Origin: Terracoccus sp. 273MFTsu3.1
Lineage (GTDB): Bacteria; Actinomycetota; Actinomycetes; Actinomycetales; Dermatophilaceae
Direction of reading: 5' to 3'
NCBI RefSeq assembly: GCF_000383675.1
Contig: NZ_KB911821.1
Location: 186,001 to 250,000, forward strand
Length of the DNA: 64,000 nucleotides
Shown: piece by piece, positions 1 to 9,775 of the stretch
How positions within the stretch are numbered: the stretch's first letter is position 1
Layout: the number at the start of each line of letters is the position of its first letter
Position numbers and translations under genes: made by a program
Notes under the pieces: generated by a model
Told to the model about the DNA's origin: nothing
The model's input: the letters and a program-made list of their open reading frames with translations, nothing else
Databases searched by the model: none

Positions 1-75
1 TCCGCGGCGCCGCCGCCGCCCTCCGCGGCCACCGAGACGACTCCCGTCTCCGAGACCATCCGCCAGTCCAGCTGA
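1..75 (+). CDS. C-terminal tail of a truncated upstream gene (uncertain)
   Basis: A frame open from the window edge ends in TGA at 73-75. It encodes a Pro/Ala/Ser/Thr-rich tail (SAAPPPPSAATETTPVSE...). The composition suits a disordered C-terminus of a protein starting outside the window. With so few residues it could also be a chance open frame, and the function cannot be assigned. If real, it precedes the sugar-binding protein on the same strand and might belong to the same sugar-uptake locus; that is inference only. Confidence 0.3.
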   Translation, partial: SAAPPPPSAATETTPVSETIRQSS

Positions 76-202
76 GCCCCGGCTCGGCCCGACGAACACC
101 CCAAGACCCACCCAAGCAACACCAAAGACCCGGTCAGGGCGCCCGCCCGCGACCGAGAGGGATCCGCGCTCCGCCCGGACGCGATGAGAGGAAAGAGAGC
201 AC

Positions 203-1306
203 ATGCGTACCTTCACCAAGGTGCTGGGCGTCACGGCTGTGGCCGCCCTTGTTCTGACCGGTTGCGGTCGGAGCAGCGACACCGGCACGACGCCGGGCGC
301 ATCGAACGGCGGATCCGCTGCGGCGGGCTTCCCCGCCAACGCCGTCATCGGCGTCGCCCTGCCGCAGAAGACCTCCGAGAACTGGGTGCTCGCCGAGCAG
401 CTGTTCAAGGACGGCCTGTCCGCCGCCGGCTTCCAGGGCGACGTCCAGTTCGCCAACGGCGGCGTGTCGGAGCAGCAGAACCAGATCTCGGCCATGGTCA
501 CCAAGGGCGCCAAGGTCATCGTCGTCGGCGCCATCGACGGCTCGCAGCTGGGCACCCAGCTCAAGGCCGCCAAGGACGCCGGCGCCATGGTCATCGCGTA
601 CGACCGTCTCGTGAAGAACACGCCCGCGGTCGACTACTACGTGGCCTACGACAACTTCAAGGTCGGCGAGCTGCAGGGCCAGGCCCTGCTCGACGGCATG
701 GCCAAGAAGAAGCCGAACGGCCCGTACAACATCGAGCTCTTCGCCGGATCGCCCGACGACGCGAACGCCCAGGTCTTCTTCGACGGCGCCATGAAGGTGC
801 TCAAGCCGAAGATCGACGACGGCACGCTCAAGGTCACGTCCGGCCAGAAGGACTTCAACCAGGTCGTCACCCAGGGCTGGAAGGCCGAGAACGCCCAGAA
901 GCGCATGGACACGCTCCTCGCGGCCAACTACACGAGCGCTGCGCTCGACGGCGTCCTGTCGCCCAACGACACGCTGGCCCGCGCGATCATCACGTCGGTC
1001 AAGGCGGCCGGCAAGCCCGTGCCGATCGTGACCGGCCAGGACTCCGAGGTCGAGTCGGTCAAGTCGATCATGGCGGGTGAGCAGTACTCCACGATCAACA
1101 AGGACACCCGCAACCTCGTCAAGGAGACCATCGCCATGGTCTCCGCCCTCCAGAAGGGCCAGGCCCCGACGGTCAACGACACCAAGTCCTACAACAACGG
1201 TGTCAAGGTCGTCCCGGCCAACCTGCTCCCCCCGGTCATCGTGACCAAGGAGAACGCAGCCGAGGCCTACGCGAACGACCCGACGCTGGCCCCGCTCACC
1301 AAGTGA
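203..1306 (+). CDS. ChvE/XylF-like sugar ABC transporter substrate-binding lipoprotein
   Basis: A 367-residue extracytoplasmic sugar-binding protein of the periplasmic-binding-protein type I (Peripla_BP_4) family. It captures a monosaccharide (xylose, galactose or arabinose type) for an ABC importer. The N-terminus has a lipoprotein signal with lipobox LTGC (residues 18-21), so it is probably lipid-anchored. The segment AYDRLVKNTPAVDYYVAYDN matches the sugar-contacting region typical of ChvE and XylF. The ATG at 203 follows a GAGGAAAG ribosome site. No ATPase or permease gene follows; a strong hairpin ends the unit, so partner genes are upstream of the window or elsewhere. The exact sugar cannot be read from sequence. 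Confidence 0.88.
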   Translation: MRTFTKVLGVTAVAALVLTGCGRSSDTGTTPGASNGGSAAAGFPANAVIGVALPQKTSENWVLAEQLFKDGLSAAGFQGDVQFANGGVSEQQNQISAMVTKGAKVIVVGAIDGSQLGTQLKAAKDAGAMVIAYDRLVKNTPAVDYYVAYDNFKVGELQGQALLDGMAKKKPNGPYNIELFAGSPDDANAQVFFDGAMKVLKPKIDDGTLKVTSGQKDFNQVVTQGWKAENAQKRMDTLLAANYTSAALDGVLSPNDTLARAIITSVKAAGKPVPIVTGQDSEVESVKSIMAGEQYSTINKDTRNLVKETIAMVSALQKGQAPTVNDTKSYNNGVKVVPANLLPPVIVTKENAAEAYANDPTLAPLTK

Positions 1307-1337
1307 GCTGAGACCACCCGGTCACCGCACTCGGTGG

Positions 1338-1366
1338 AGGCCCGCCCCTTTCCAGGGGCGGGCCTT
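1338..1366 (+). terminator. Rho-independent-type terminator after the sugar-binding gene
   Basis: A perfect 11-bp stem, AGGCCCGCCCC (1338-1348) with GGGGCGGGCCT (1355-1365), and a 6-nt loop sit 32 bases after the stop codon. The following bases are T-containing but not a full T-run, as is common in high-GC actinobacteria. It separates the sugar-binding gene from the methyltransferase. Confidence 0.8.
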
Positions 1367-1420
1367 CGTCGTGCGTGGACGACCCCACCTCGCGCCGGGG
1401 ACGAGGCGTAGCGTCGCGCC

Positions 1421-2224
1421 ATGGCGGACGTCTACCTCCACGGTCACCACGCGAGCGTCCTCGCGTCGCACGGCGCGCGCACCGCCGCCGACTCGGCGGC
1501 CTACCTGCTCCCCCACCTGCACGACGGCCTGCAGGTCCTCGACGTCGGCTGCGGGCCCGGCACGATCACCCTCGACCTCGCCGGGGCCGTCGGCCCGTCG
1601 GGCGTGGTCGTCGGGATCGAGAACGTCGACGGTCCCCTCGAGCAGGCCCGCCGCCACGCGGCAGCGCGTGGCGACGAGCGCACCCGCTTCGAGCGCGCCG
1701 ACGTCATGGCCCTTCCGTATGCCGCCGCGTCCTTCGACGTCGTCCACGCGCACCAGGTGCTCCAGCACCTCACCGATCCCGTGGGAGCGCTGCGCGAGAT
1801 GGCTCGGGTCGCACGCCCCGGGGGCATCGTCGCGGTGCGCGACGTCGACTACGCCTCGATGGTGTGGCACCCGGCATCGCCGGGAATGACCCGCTGGCTC
1901 GACCTCTACCGCCACCTCGCACGACTCAACCACGCCGAGCCGGACGCCGGCCGCCACCTCGTCGCCTGGGCGCACGCCGCCGGCCTCACCCGGCTCACCC
2001 CGTCGGCGTCGCTGTGGACGTACGCGACGCCGGAGCAGTGCGCGTGGTGGGGCGGCACGTGGGCGCGTCGCACCCTCGAGTCGACGTTCGCGACCCAGGC
2101 GCTGGGGCGCGGGCTCACGACGGACGACGAGCTCGCGAGGATCAGCGCCGCCTGGCAGGCCTGGTCGACCCACCCCGACGCGTGGTTCGCGATGACCCAC
2201 GCCGAGGTCATCGCCCACGTCTGA
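1421..2224 (+). CDS. Class I SAM-dependent methyltransferase (UbiE/Methyltransf_11 type)
   Basis: A 267-residue cytosolic methyltransferase. Motif I, VLDVGCGPGT (residues 39-48), binds S-adenosylmethionine. The acidic residue of motif II is in GIENVDG, and the post-motif VVHAHQVLQHLTDP is typical of UbiE-like enzymes acting on small molecules. The substrate cannot be inferred: the neighbours are an unrelated transporter and an acetyltransferase. The ATG at 1421 starts the motif-bearing frame just after the terminator region. The product is alone in its transcription unit or co-transcribed with the next gene 63 bases away. Confidence 0.85.
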   Translation: MADVYLHGHHASVLASHGARTAADSAAYLLPHLHDGLQVLDVGCGPGTITLDLAGAVGPSGVVVGIENVDGPLEQARRHAAARGDERTRFERADVMALPYAAASFDVVHAHQVLQHLTDPVGALREMARVARPGGIVAVRDVDYASMVWHPASPGMTRWLDLYRHLARLNHAEPDAGRHLVAWAHAAGLTRLTPSASLWTYATPEQCAWWGGTWARRTLESTFATQALGRGLTTDDELARISAAWQAWSTHPDAWFAMTHAEVIAHV

Positions 2225-2287
2225 CGGCCCCGCACGCGGCACGGAAACGGGCTCGCGACGGGCCGTCTCCTGCGCGAGAGTTGCCGT

Positions 2288-3142
2288 ATGCCGCGCCCCA
2301 CCAGGACGTTCACGCTCGTCACCGACCCCGCCGAGGCACAGGCGTGGTTCGCCGACCTCGTGTCGCGCGAGCCCGAGGCGCTCAGCGTCGTCGCGAGTGT
2401 GACGGAGGGTCTCGTCGTCGACCGGAACCGCTACCGCGGGCCCCGCTGGTGGGCGACCACCGACGGGTCGGGTGAGGTCGTCGGAGCGTTCATGCACACG
2501 CCTCCCCATCCGCTGCACATCGCGCTCGCCAGCGCCGACGAGGCCCGCGACCTCGCAGCCCTGCTCGTGGCCCAGCGCGACGTGCTGCCCGGCGTCGGCG
2601 GCCAGCGTGGCCCGGCCGAGGCCTTCGCCACGGAGTGGGTCGCGCGCACGGGAGCGACGTCGCGGGTCGCCATGGAGGTGGGCCGCTTCGACCTGCCGAC
2701 CCGGCCGCACGTGCCCTTCCAGGTGAGCGGCTCCTTCCGGCTCGCGACGGAGGCCGACACCGCCCTCGTCGACGACTGGCACCAGCGGTTCGTCGAGGCG
2801 ATCGACGGCGTGGCACGGGTCGTCCCGTCGCTCGACCGGCACGTCGCCTCCGGACGGGTCGGGCTCTGGGAGGACGCCGGGCGCGCGGTGTCGATGGCGT
2901 ACGCCTCCACGGCCAACGGCGGAGTCACCCGGATCTCGGGGGTGTGGACCCCGCCGGACCTGCGCGGGCGCGGCTACGCGAGTGGAGTCGTCGCGGCGCT
3001 CAGCGCCGATCGCCTCGACGCGGGCGAGAGCTGCATGCTCTACACCGACCTCGCCAACCCGACGTCGAACGCCATCTACACGGCGATGGGGTATCGCCGC
3101 GTCGGTGACAGCATCAGCATCGCGTTCGGCGCGCGGGTCTGA
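2288..3142 (+). CDS. GNAT family N-acetyltransferase
   Basis: A 284-residue protein whose C-terminal half is a GNAT acetyl-CoA domain. The pyrophosphate-binding motif is in LRGRGYASGVVAALS (about residues 225-240), followed by the strand-helix DLANPTSNAIYTAMGYRRVG common in this family. The N-terminal half (to about residue 140) is a degenerate second domain, as in two-domain GNAT proteins. The acceptor is unknown. The start ATG lies inside a copy of the recurrent octamer GTATGCCG (2286-2293). Its stop is only four bases from the stop of the convergent DoxX-like gene. Confidence 0.82.
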   Translation: MPRPTRTFTLVTDPAEAQAWFADLVSREPEALSVVASVTEGLVVDRNRYRGPRWWATTDGSGEVVGAFMHTPPHPLHIALASADEARDLAALLVAQRDVLPGVGGQRGPAEAFATEWVARTGATSRVAMEVGRFDLPTRPHVPFQVSGSFRLATEADTALVDDWHQRFVEAIDGVARVVPSLDRHVASGRVGLWEDAGRAVSMAYASTANGGVTRISGVWTPPDLRGRGYASGVVAALSADRLDAGESCMLYTDLANPTSNAIYTAMGYRRVGDSISIAFGARV

Positions 3143-3146
3143 CGCC

Positions 3147-3557
3147 TCAGCGCATCACTCCCCCGGCGCGCAGCGCCGTGCGGATCATCGGCCACTGGAG
3201 CGGAAGCCGCGCGACGGTCGCGGCGAGGTAGCCCTGCCGCTTCGCGTCGTCCGGCTTCCGGTCGAGGCGACGCTTGGCCTGGCCCGTCATCGTGACGTTC
3301 GCCGGGAAGACCGCGACGAGAAGGGCCGCTGACGCGAGACCGGCCGCGCGACGCGTGCGAGGGATGAACAGCCCCACGGCACAAGCGATCTCGAGCGCGC
3401 CCGAGGCATACACGAGTGCGCGGCGTGACGGAAGCTGCCTCGGCACCATCGCCTCGAAGGGCTCGGGCTTGACGAAGTGCATCGTGCCCGAGGTGAGGAA
3501 GAGACCGGCGAGGGCGATGGCGTCCTTGCCGAGCGGGGCGTTCGTCGCGGTCTTCAT
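3147..3557 (-). CDS. DoxX-like small membrane protein
   Basis: A 136-residue membrane protein with about four hydrophobic segments (AIALAGLFLTSGTMHF, ALVYASGALEIACAVGLFI, LASAALLVAVFPANV). The MHFVKP...P-F motif near residue 27 is characteristic of the DoxX/YphA-like family. Family members are small inner-membrane proteins of poorly defined, possibly redox-linked role. I chose the ATG at 3557 because the family alignment begins there; the open frame extends further upstream but encodes Arg/Pro-rich antisense sequence. It is convergent with the acetyltransferase on its left. Confidence 0.78.
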   Translation of the reverse strand: MKTATNAPLGKDAIALAGLFLTSGTMHFVKPEPFEAMVPRQLPSRRALVYASGALEIACAVGLFIPRTRRAAGLASAALLVAVFPANVTMTGQAKRRLDRKPDDAKRQGYLAATVARLPLQWPMIRTALRAGGVMR

Positions 3558-3589
3558 GAGCCCCACCCTAGGCCGGGCTCTCGAGGACG

Positions 3590-4438
3590 CTAGAGCAGCA
3601 CCGTCGTGAACGACCCGACCTCGCGGAAACCGCAGCGTTCGTACGTCGCTCGGGCCGCGACGTTGAAGTCGTTGACGTAGAGCGACACCTCGTCGGCCAG
3701 GCCCGACAGCACCTGCTCGACGACGCTCGCCATGGCGGGCACCGAGAGACCCTGTCCGCGCAGTCGAGGGTGGAGCCAGACCCCCTGGACCTGGGCGCAG
3801 CCGAGGGCGAGCGAACCGACGTCGGCCTTGAAGACGACCTCGCCGTCCTCGATCTTGACGAAGGTGTGGCCGGCGCGGACCAACGCGGCGATGCTCGCCC
3901 GGTAGCCGCGGTCGGAGCCGAAGTAGGGCGGGTAGCCGATCTCCTCGGTGAACATGTGCGCCGCGGCGGGCAGGACGAGGTCGACCTCGTCCATCCGGGC
4001 CGGGCGCACTCCCGGATCGAGGCTCAGGCCGAGCGTCGAGGGACGCGTGCGCGTCGTCAGCAACGGCTGGTGGGTGCGGATCGCGCGAACGGGTCCCCAC
4101 GTGGGGCCGAGCCGGTCCCACAGGCCGACGACCTGCCCGCTCGGGCCGAAGATCGAGGCGCACTGACGACGCATCCTGCTGATCCGCGACGCGACGGCCG
4201 CGACGCCGTCGTCGTCGAGCTCCACCGGCACGACGTTGGCGCTGACCCAGGCGAGGCCGCGCAGCTCACCGTCACCCCAGTGCCCGAGGAGCGCGCCCGG
4301 GGACGTGCGCAGCGATCCCTCGACGATGCGGGCGGCGACGAAGGCGTTGGCCACCCGGTCACGCGCGCACACCTCGAGCGCGGCGTCGTGGTCGGCCACC
4401 GACAGCGGTCGCACAGGGAGGCGTTGGCGGAGCACCAC
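3590..4438 (-). CDS. GNAT acetyltransferase with N-terminal DUF4081 (Rv2867c-like)
   Basis: A 282-residue protein with an N-terminal DUF4081-type region (SVADHDAALEVCARDRVANAFVAARI...) and a C-terminal GNAT domain (VQGVWLHPRLRGQGLSVPAMASVVEQVL, then YVNDFNVAARATYERCGFREVG). Mycobacterium tuberculosis Rv2867c has this architecture and also lies beside ispG/rseP/dxr, so position supports orthology. The acetylated substrate is not known to me. It is the last gene of the leftmost minus-strand cluster. A uridine-kinase-like gene and a 111-bp gap separate it from ispG, so the cluster is slightly expanded here. Confidence 0.85.
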   Translation of the reverse strand: MVLRQRLPVRPLSVADHDAALEVCARDRVANAFVAARIVEGSLRTSPGALLGHWGDGELRGLAWVSANVVPVELDDDGVAAVASRISRMRRQCASIFGPSGQVVGLWDRLGPTWGPVRAIRTHQPLLTTRTRPSTLGLSLDPGVRPARMDEVDLVLPAAAHMFTEEIGYPPYFGSDRGYRASIAALVRAGHTFVKIEDGEVVFKADVGSLALGCAQVQGVWLHPRLRGQGLSVPAMASVVEQVLSGLADEVSLYVNDFNVAARATYERCGFREVGSFTTVLL

Positions 4439-4490
4439 CCAAGAGTGCCCGTCTGCGGCCCGGGTGTCACCCCGGCGCGCCTCACGAACG

Positions 4491-4509
4491 CGTCACGACC
4501 ACCGTGACG
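4491..4509. other. Small inverted repeat between the uridine-kinase-like gene and the GNAT gene
   Basis: CGTCAC (4491-4496) and GTGACG (4504-4509) flank a 7-nt spacer in the 111-bp gap 4439-4549. It could be a weak terminator of the kinase gene or an operator for the downstream GNAT gene. Nothing else stands out in the gap. Confidence 0.35.
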
Positions 4510-4549
4510 GGCGGCTCCCGGCAGCCCCTCAGCCGCTCAGGGCGAGGTC

Positions 4550-5227
4550 TCAGCGTGGCGAGACGAGGACGGGCCGCTCGAGGTCGGTGTTGTCCAGCAC
4601 CCACGTCGCACGGGCCCGGGGGTCGGCAGCCGCGAGGTAGAGGCGCTGGCCCTCGACGTAGCGGCGGTTCGACGCCGCCTCCGGGTCGGGGTCGTGTCCG
4701 TCCCCGAAGCGGGCGTTGCCGCGGGGCACCGAGACGGCGAAGGGCACCTCGACCCACACCGCGGCGTCCCAGACGTCGGCGAGCTCCGGCCGCTGGAGGA
4801 AGATCCCGTCGACGAGCAGCACCGTGGCGGGCCTGACTGCGACGGGGGCGGGCCGCACCGGCTCGTCGGCCTCGACGTCGTTGACGGCCGGGGTCACCGG
4901 TTCGCCGCCACGGAAGGGCTCGACGACGGCGCGCCGGAACGCGTCGTAGTCGTATGAGTCCTCGTAGAAGGTCTCCGGCCCGCGACCCCGCGCGATGCGC
5001 TCGGCCCGGGGGCGGTGGAATCCGTCGATGGAGACGCGCAGCACGTCGCGCGCGGCGTCGAGTCCGCCGATCACCTCAGCGAGCTGGTCGGCGAGGACCG
5101 TCTTGCCGGCACCGTCGAAACCGTCGACCGCCACGGCGACGCGCTCACCGGGGCGCAGCGCGACGACACGCTCGGCGAGGTCGCGCAGGACGGCATACCG
5201 CTCGGTCGAGCGGACGGGCCCGCGCAC
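4550..5227 (-). CDS. Uridine kinase-like P-loop NTPase
   Basis: A 225-residue P-loop kinase of the uridine kinase/PRK fold. Walker A is GFDGAGKT (residues 36-43), then VSIDGFHRPR (the substrate-site DGFH motif). ATVLLVDGIFLQRPEL is the Walker B-like segment. RRYVEGQRLY is a conserved C-terminal block seen in actinobacterial uridine-kinase-family proteins. It probably phosphorylates a nucleoside or related small molecule in the cytosol. The GTG start at 5227 sits one base beyond the ispG stop, so the two genes are very likely translationally coupled. This gene is not a usual member of the dxr-rseP-ispG cluster. Confidence 0.8.
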   Translation of the reverse strand: MRGPVRSTERYAVLRDLAERVVALRPGERVAVAVDGFDGAGKTVLADQLAEVIGGLDAARDVLRVSIDGFHRPRAERIARGRGPETFYEDSYDYDAFRRAVVEPFRGGEPVTPAVNDVEADEPVRPAPVAVRPATVLLVDGIFLQRPELADVWDAAVWVEVPFAVSVPRGNARFGDGHDPDPEAASNRRYVEGQRLYLAAADPRARATWVLDNTDLERPVLVSPR

Positions 5228-5228
5228 C

Positions 5229-6389
<1,161 letters not shown>

Positions 6390-6517
6390 GGCGCCATTAT
6401 GTCGCGCCACGCCGAGGCGGGAGCCGGGGAGGTGACGCGACCGGGCGCGCGGGGCCCGAGCAGACCGTCCCGTATGGCGTCCGGCGCACTCGCACGGGCC
6501 CGGCATCCGCGGCCGGC

Positions 6518-7864
6518 TCAGCCGAAGAGCTTGATCGGCTTGACGATGTCGGCGTAGATGAGCAGCACCGACATGGTGATGAGCACGAGGCTCATGCCGT
6601 AGGCGATGGGCAGCCCCTTGGCGACGTCGACGAAGCCGGGGTCGGGACGGTGGCGCAGTCGCGCCCAACCCCGCTTGATCGCCTCCCAGACGGCCCCGGC
6701 GACGTGACCTCCGTCAAGCGGCAGCAGCGGCACGAGGTTGAAGACGAAGAGCGCGAGGTTGAGCGAGGCGATGAGCAGGATCAGCTGGGCCAGCTTGACC
6801 CAGTTGCCGCCCTCGTCGGCCGGGATGTCGAGCGCCGCGACCTCGCCGCCGATGCGCCCAACGCCGACGACCGAGATGGGTCCGTTGGGATCGCGCTCCT
6901 GGGTGCCGAAGGCGGCCTGGACGACACCCGTCATCTTCTCGGGGATCTTGACGATGATCGAGGCGGTGTCGACGAGGCGGTCCCAGACGAAGCCCGGCGC
7001 CTGGGCGATCGGGGTGCGGACGAGCTCCTGGCCGGGCGTGATGCCCGCGAAGCCCATCGAGGCGAGGACGGGCTTGCCGTCCTTGGCGACGGGGTTGCCC
7101 TGGTCGTCGTAGGTGGCGCGCTCGAGGACGGCGGGCGTGATCGCGATCGTGACCTGCTGACCGCCGCGCTCGACGACCCACGCCATCGTGGCGCCCTTGC
7201 TGTCGCGGATGGCAGCGGTGACCTGGTCCCACGTGCTGACCTGCTTGCCGTCGACGGAGAGGATGCGGTCGCGCTCCTGCAGGCCCGCGGCCTTGGCCGG
7301 CGCGACGGGGTCGCCCGGCTTGCACGCCGGCTGCGGCACCTGCAGCGTCGGGGCCGTGGTCGGCACGCACGCCGAGAGCAGCCCGACCTTGGGGGCCACC
7401 TGCGGCAGGCCGTAGAGCGTGATGACGCCGGTGATGAGGACGAACGCGATGATGAGGTTCATGACCGGCCCGCCGAGCATGATGACGATCTTCTTGCCGG
7501 GGCTCAGCTTGTAGAAGACGCGATCCTCGTCGCCGGGCTTGACCTCCTCCATCGAGTCGGCCCGGGCCTGGTCGACCATCTGGCTGAACCGGCCGGTCGA
7601 GAGGGTGCGCAGCTCACCGGGCTTGTCGCCGGGGCGGGGCGGGAGCATGCCGATCATCCGGACGTAGCCGCCGAGCGGGATGGCCTTGATGCCGTACTCG
7701 GTCTCGCCGCGCTTGCGTGACCAGACCGTCGGGCCGAAACCGACCATGTACTGGGTCACCTTGACCCCGAACTTCTTGGCCGGCACGAGGTGGCCGATCT
7801 CGTGCAGCGCGATGCTGAGCGCCACGCCGACGACGACGACCAGGACCCCTAGGAAGAACAGCAC
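6518..7864 (-). CDS. rseP: Site-2 membrane zinc metalloprotease RseP/Rip1
   Basis: A 448-residue intramembrane protease that cleaves anti-sigma factors and other membrane substrates after site-1 processing. The zinc motif HEIGH is at residues 21-25 in the first membrane helix. A PDZ domain follows ([21 protein letters not shown]...). The second catalytic motif, [12 protein letters not shown], lies in the C-terminal membrane helices. The GTG start at 7864 places HEIGH at the usual distance from the N-terminus. Orthologous to M. tuberculosis Rip1 (Rv2869c) by position between dxr and ispG. An 18-bp palindrome lies just upstream. Confidence 0.95.
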   Translation of the reverse strand: MLFFLGVLVVVVGVALSIALHEIGHLVPAKKFGVKVTQYMVGFGPTVWSRKRGETEYGIKAIPLGGYVRMIGMLPPRPGDKPGELRTLSTGRFSQMVDQARADSMEEVKPGDEDRVFYKLSPGKKIVIMLGGPVMNLIIAFVLITGVITLYGLPQVAPKVGLLSACVPTTAPTLQVPQPACKPGDPVAPAKAAGLQERDRILSVDGKQVSTWDQVTAAIRDSKGATMAWVVERGGQQVTIAITPAVLERATYDDQGNPVAKDGKPVLASMGFAGITPGQELVRTPIAQAPGFVWDRLVDTASIIVKIPEKMTGVVQAAFGTQERDPNGPISVVGVGRIGGEVAALDIPADEGGNWVKLAQLILLIASLNLALFVFNLVPLLPLDGGHVAGAVWEAIKRGWARLRHRPDPGFVDVAKGLPIAYGMSLVLITMSVLLIYADIVKPIKLFG

Positions 7865-7913
7865 CCATCCATTGTCACATCGACTCCCTGTGATTCATGC
7901 GTCGACGGGTTCA

Positions 7914-7931
7914 CCGGTCACCGGTGACCGG
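7914..7931. promoter_or_regulatory. Perfect 18-bp palindrome between dxr and rseP
   Basis: CCGGTCACCGGTGACCGG is self-complementary over its full 18 bases with no loop, 50 bases upstream of the rseP start and 20 bases beyond the dxr stop. The lack of a loop suits a protein-binding operator better than a terminator. No regulator can be named. Confidence 0.45.
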
Positions 7932-7951
7932 GACACCGCGGGACCCTTGGC

Positions 7952-9154
7952 CTACCCGGTGATGGAGCGGCGGGCGGCGGCGCGTGCCCAGGTGTCGGCG
8001 CCGAGGACGTCGTCGAGCGTGAGGTCGGTGACCCCGGAGGCCGGCTCGGCGGCATACTCGTCCACGACGTGCGCGACGGTGTCGACGATGTCGACGAAGC
8101 CGATGCGGCCCTCGTGGAAGGCGTCGACGGCGATCTCGTTGGCGGCGTTGTAGACGGCCGGCCACGTGCCCCCGGCCTCCCCCACGCGGCGGGCGAGGGC
8201 GACGGCCGGGAAGGCCTCGTCGTCGAGCGGCTCGAACTCCCACGACTGTGCCTGCGTCCAGTCGACGGGGACGTCGGCGTCGGCGATGCGCTCGGGCCAG
8301 GACATCCCGAGGGCGATCGGCACGAGCATCCGCGGCGGACCGGCCTGCGCGATCGTCGAGCCGTCGACGAACTCGACCATCGAGTGGATCATCTGCTGCG
8401 GGTGGACGACGACGTCGATGCGCTCGAAGGGGATGTCGAAGAGCAGGTGGGCCTCGATGACCTCGAGCCCCTTGTTGACGAGCGTGGCGGAGTTCGTCGT
8501 GATGACGCGACCCATCGAGAAGTTCGGGTGCGCGAGGGCCTGCTCCGGCGTGACGTCCGCGAGCTCGGCGCGCGAGCGGCCGCGGAACGGGCCACCGCTG
8601 GCGGTGACGACGAGCCGACGCACCTCGTCGGCGCCGCCGCCGCGCAGGCACTGGGCGATCGCCGAGTGCTCGCTGTCGACGGGCACGATCTGCCCCGGGG
8701 CCGCGAGCGCCTTGACGAGGGGGCCGCCGATGATGAGCGACTCCTTGTTGGCGAGCGCGAGCGTCGTGCCGGCGCGCAACGCGGCGAGGGTGGGCTCGAG
8801 GCCGATGGCCCCGGTGATGCCGTTGACGACGACGTCGGCCTCGCGCGCGGCGAGGGCTGTGCTCGCCTCAGGGCCGACGAGCAGCTCGGGGTCGTATGCC
8901 GTCACGCCGGCCGCGTCGCACGCGCGCGCGAGTGCTGTGGCGAGCTCGTCCTGCGTCCCGCTCGCCACGGCCACGACGGGCACCCGGAGCCCAACGGCCT
9001 GCTCGGCGAGCAGGTCGAGGTTGGAGCCCGCGGAGAGACCGACGACCTCGAAGCGGTCGCGGTTGCGCCGGACGAGGTCGATGGCCTGCGTGCCGATCGA
9101 GCCGGTCGAGCCGAGCAGGACGATGCGGCGGGGACGCGAGGGCGTGTCAGTCAC
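7952..9154 (-). CDS. dxr: 1-deoxy-D-xylulose 5-phosphate reductoisomerase
   Basis: Dxr (IspC), 400 residues, makes 2-C-methyl-D-erythritol 4-phosphate with NADPH, the committed step of the MEP pathway. The NADPH-binding loop GSTGSIG is at residues 15-21. Substrate and metal motifs are visible: [28 protein letters not shown] and [17 protein letters not shown]. Length is typical. The GTG start at 9154 is supported by alignment to the Rossmann strand that follows. rseP and ispG lie downstream, giving two MEP-pathway genes in one cluster. Confidence 0.97.
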   Translation of the reverse strand: MTDTPSRPRRIVLLGSTGSIGTQAIDLVRRNRDRFEVVGLSAGSNLDLLAEQAVGLRVPVVAVASGTQDELATALARACDAAGVTAYDPELLVGPEASTALAAREADVVVNGITGAIGLEPTLAALRAGTTLALANKESLIIGGPLVKALAAPGQIVPVDSEHSAIAQCLRGGGADEVRRLVVTASGGPFRGRSRAELADVTPEQALAHPNFSMGRVITTNSATLVNKGLEVIEAHLLFDIPFERIDVVVHPQQMIHSMVEFVDGSTIAQAGPPRMLVPIALGMSWPERIADADVPVDWTQAQSWEFEPLDDEAFPAVALARRVGEAGGTWPAVYNAANEIAVDAFHEGRIGFVDIVDTVAHVVDEYAAEPASGVTDLTLDDVLGADTWARAAARRSITG

Positions 9155-9188
9155 CCCGGCATTCTCGCGCAGGCCCCGGTGTGGCGCG

Positions 9189-9710
9189 TCAGTCGGTCAC
9201 CCCCCTGGCCCGGAGCAGCTCGTCGCGCTTGAAGGCGTAGGCGACGGCCCACGTCATGCGCAGGCGGTACATCCGGATGTCGTCGCCCCACGACCACGGG
9301 CTGCTGCCGTAGTGCGAGGTCCAGTGGGCCTCGACCTCGTCGCGCTCCGGTCCGGGGGCCATGAGGTCGGCGTAGCCGTGGCTGAAGAGGGCGAGGTCCT
9401 CCCCGTCCACATGGGCGACGCTGACCGCCGGGCGCGTCTCGAGGTGTTTCGCCTTGGCCGACGAGCCGGCGGTGCTGAAGGTCCACGTGCCGTGGAGGAA
9501 ATGGCCGTCGAGGGCGCTGATGCGCGGCTCCCCCGCCGCCGTGACGGTGGCCACGGAGAGCACCTTCATGCCGGTCAGCAGCGCGACGAGCTGCTCGGCG
9601 GTGAGGGTGCGGTCGTCGTTGATGATGCTGCGCAGGTGACCCGTCGCCCCGGCGTGCGAGGCGTCGAGCAGGCCCTGGAGCGCGGCTGTCTCCTCAGGTG
9701 TCTCGAGCAT
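9189..9710 (-). CDS. Pyridoxamine 5'-phosphate oxidase-fold (PPOX) family protein
   Basis: A 173-residue protein with the split-barrel flavin/F420-binding fold. The segment [28 protein letters not shown] and the pattern [30 protein letters not shown] resemble PPOX-type or F420-dependent oxidoreductases. The cofactor (FMN or F420) cannot be decided from sequence alone. It is 34 bases upstream of the dxr start on the same strand and could be the first gene of that transcription unit. Confidence 0.75.
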   Translation of the reverse strand: MLETPEETAALQGLLDASHAGATGHLRSIINDDRTLTAEQLVALLTGMKVLSVATVTAAGEPRISALDGHFLHGTWTFSTAGSSAKAKHLETRPAVSVAHVDGEDLALFSHGYADLMAPGPERDEVEAHWTSHYGSSPWSWGDDIRMYRLRMTWAVAYAFKRDELLRARGVTD

Positions 9711-9775
9711 CCTCCGACGCTAGCGCCGAGCACCGACGACGGACCTGACCGTCCTTGCTGTCCGGGAGCTCGACC

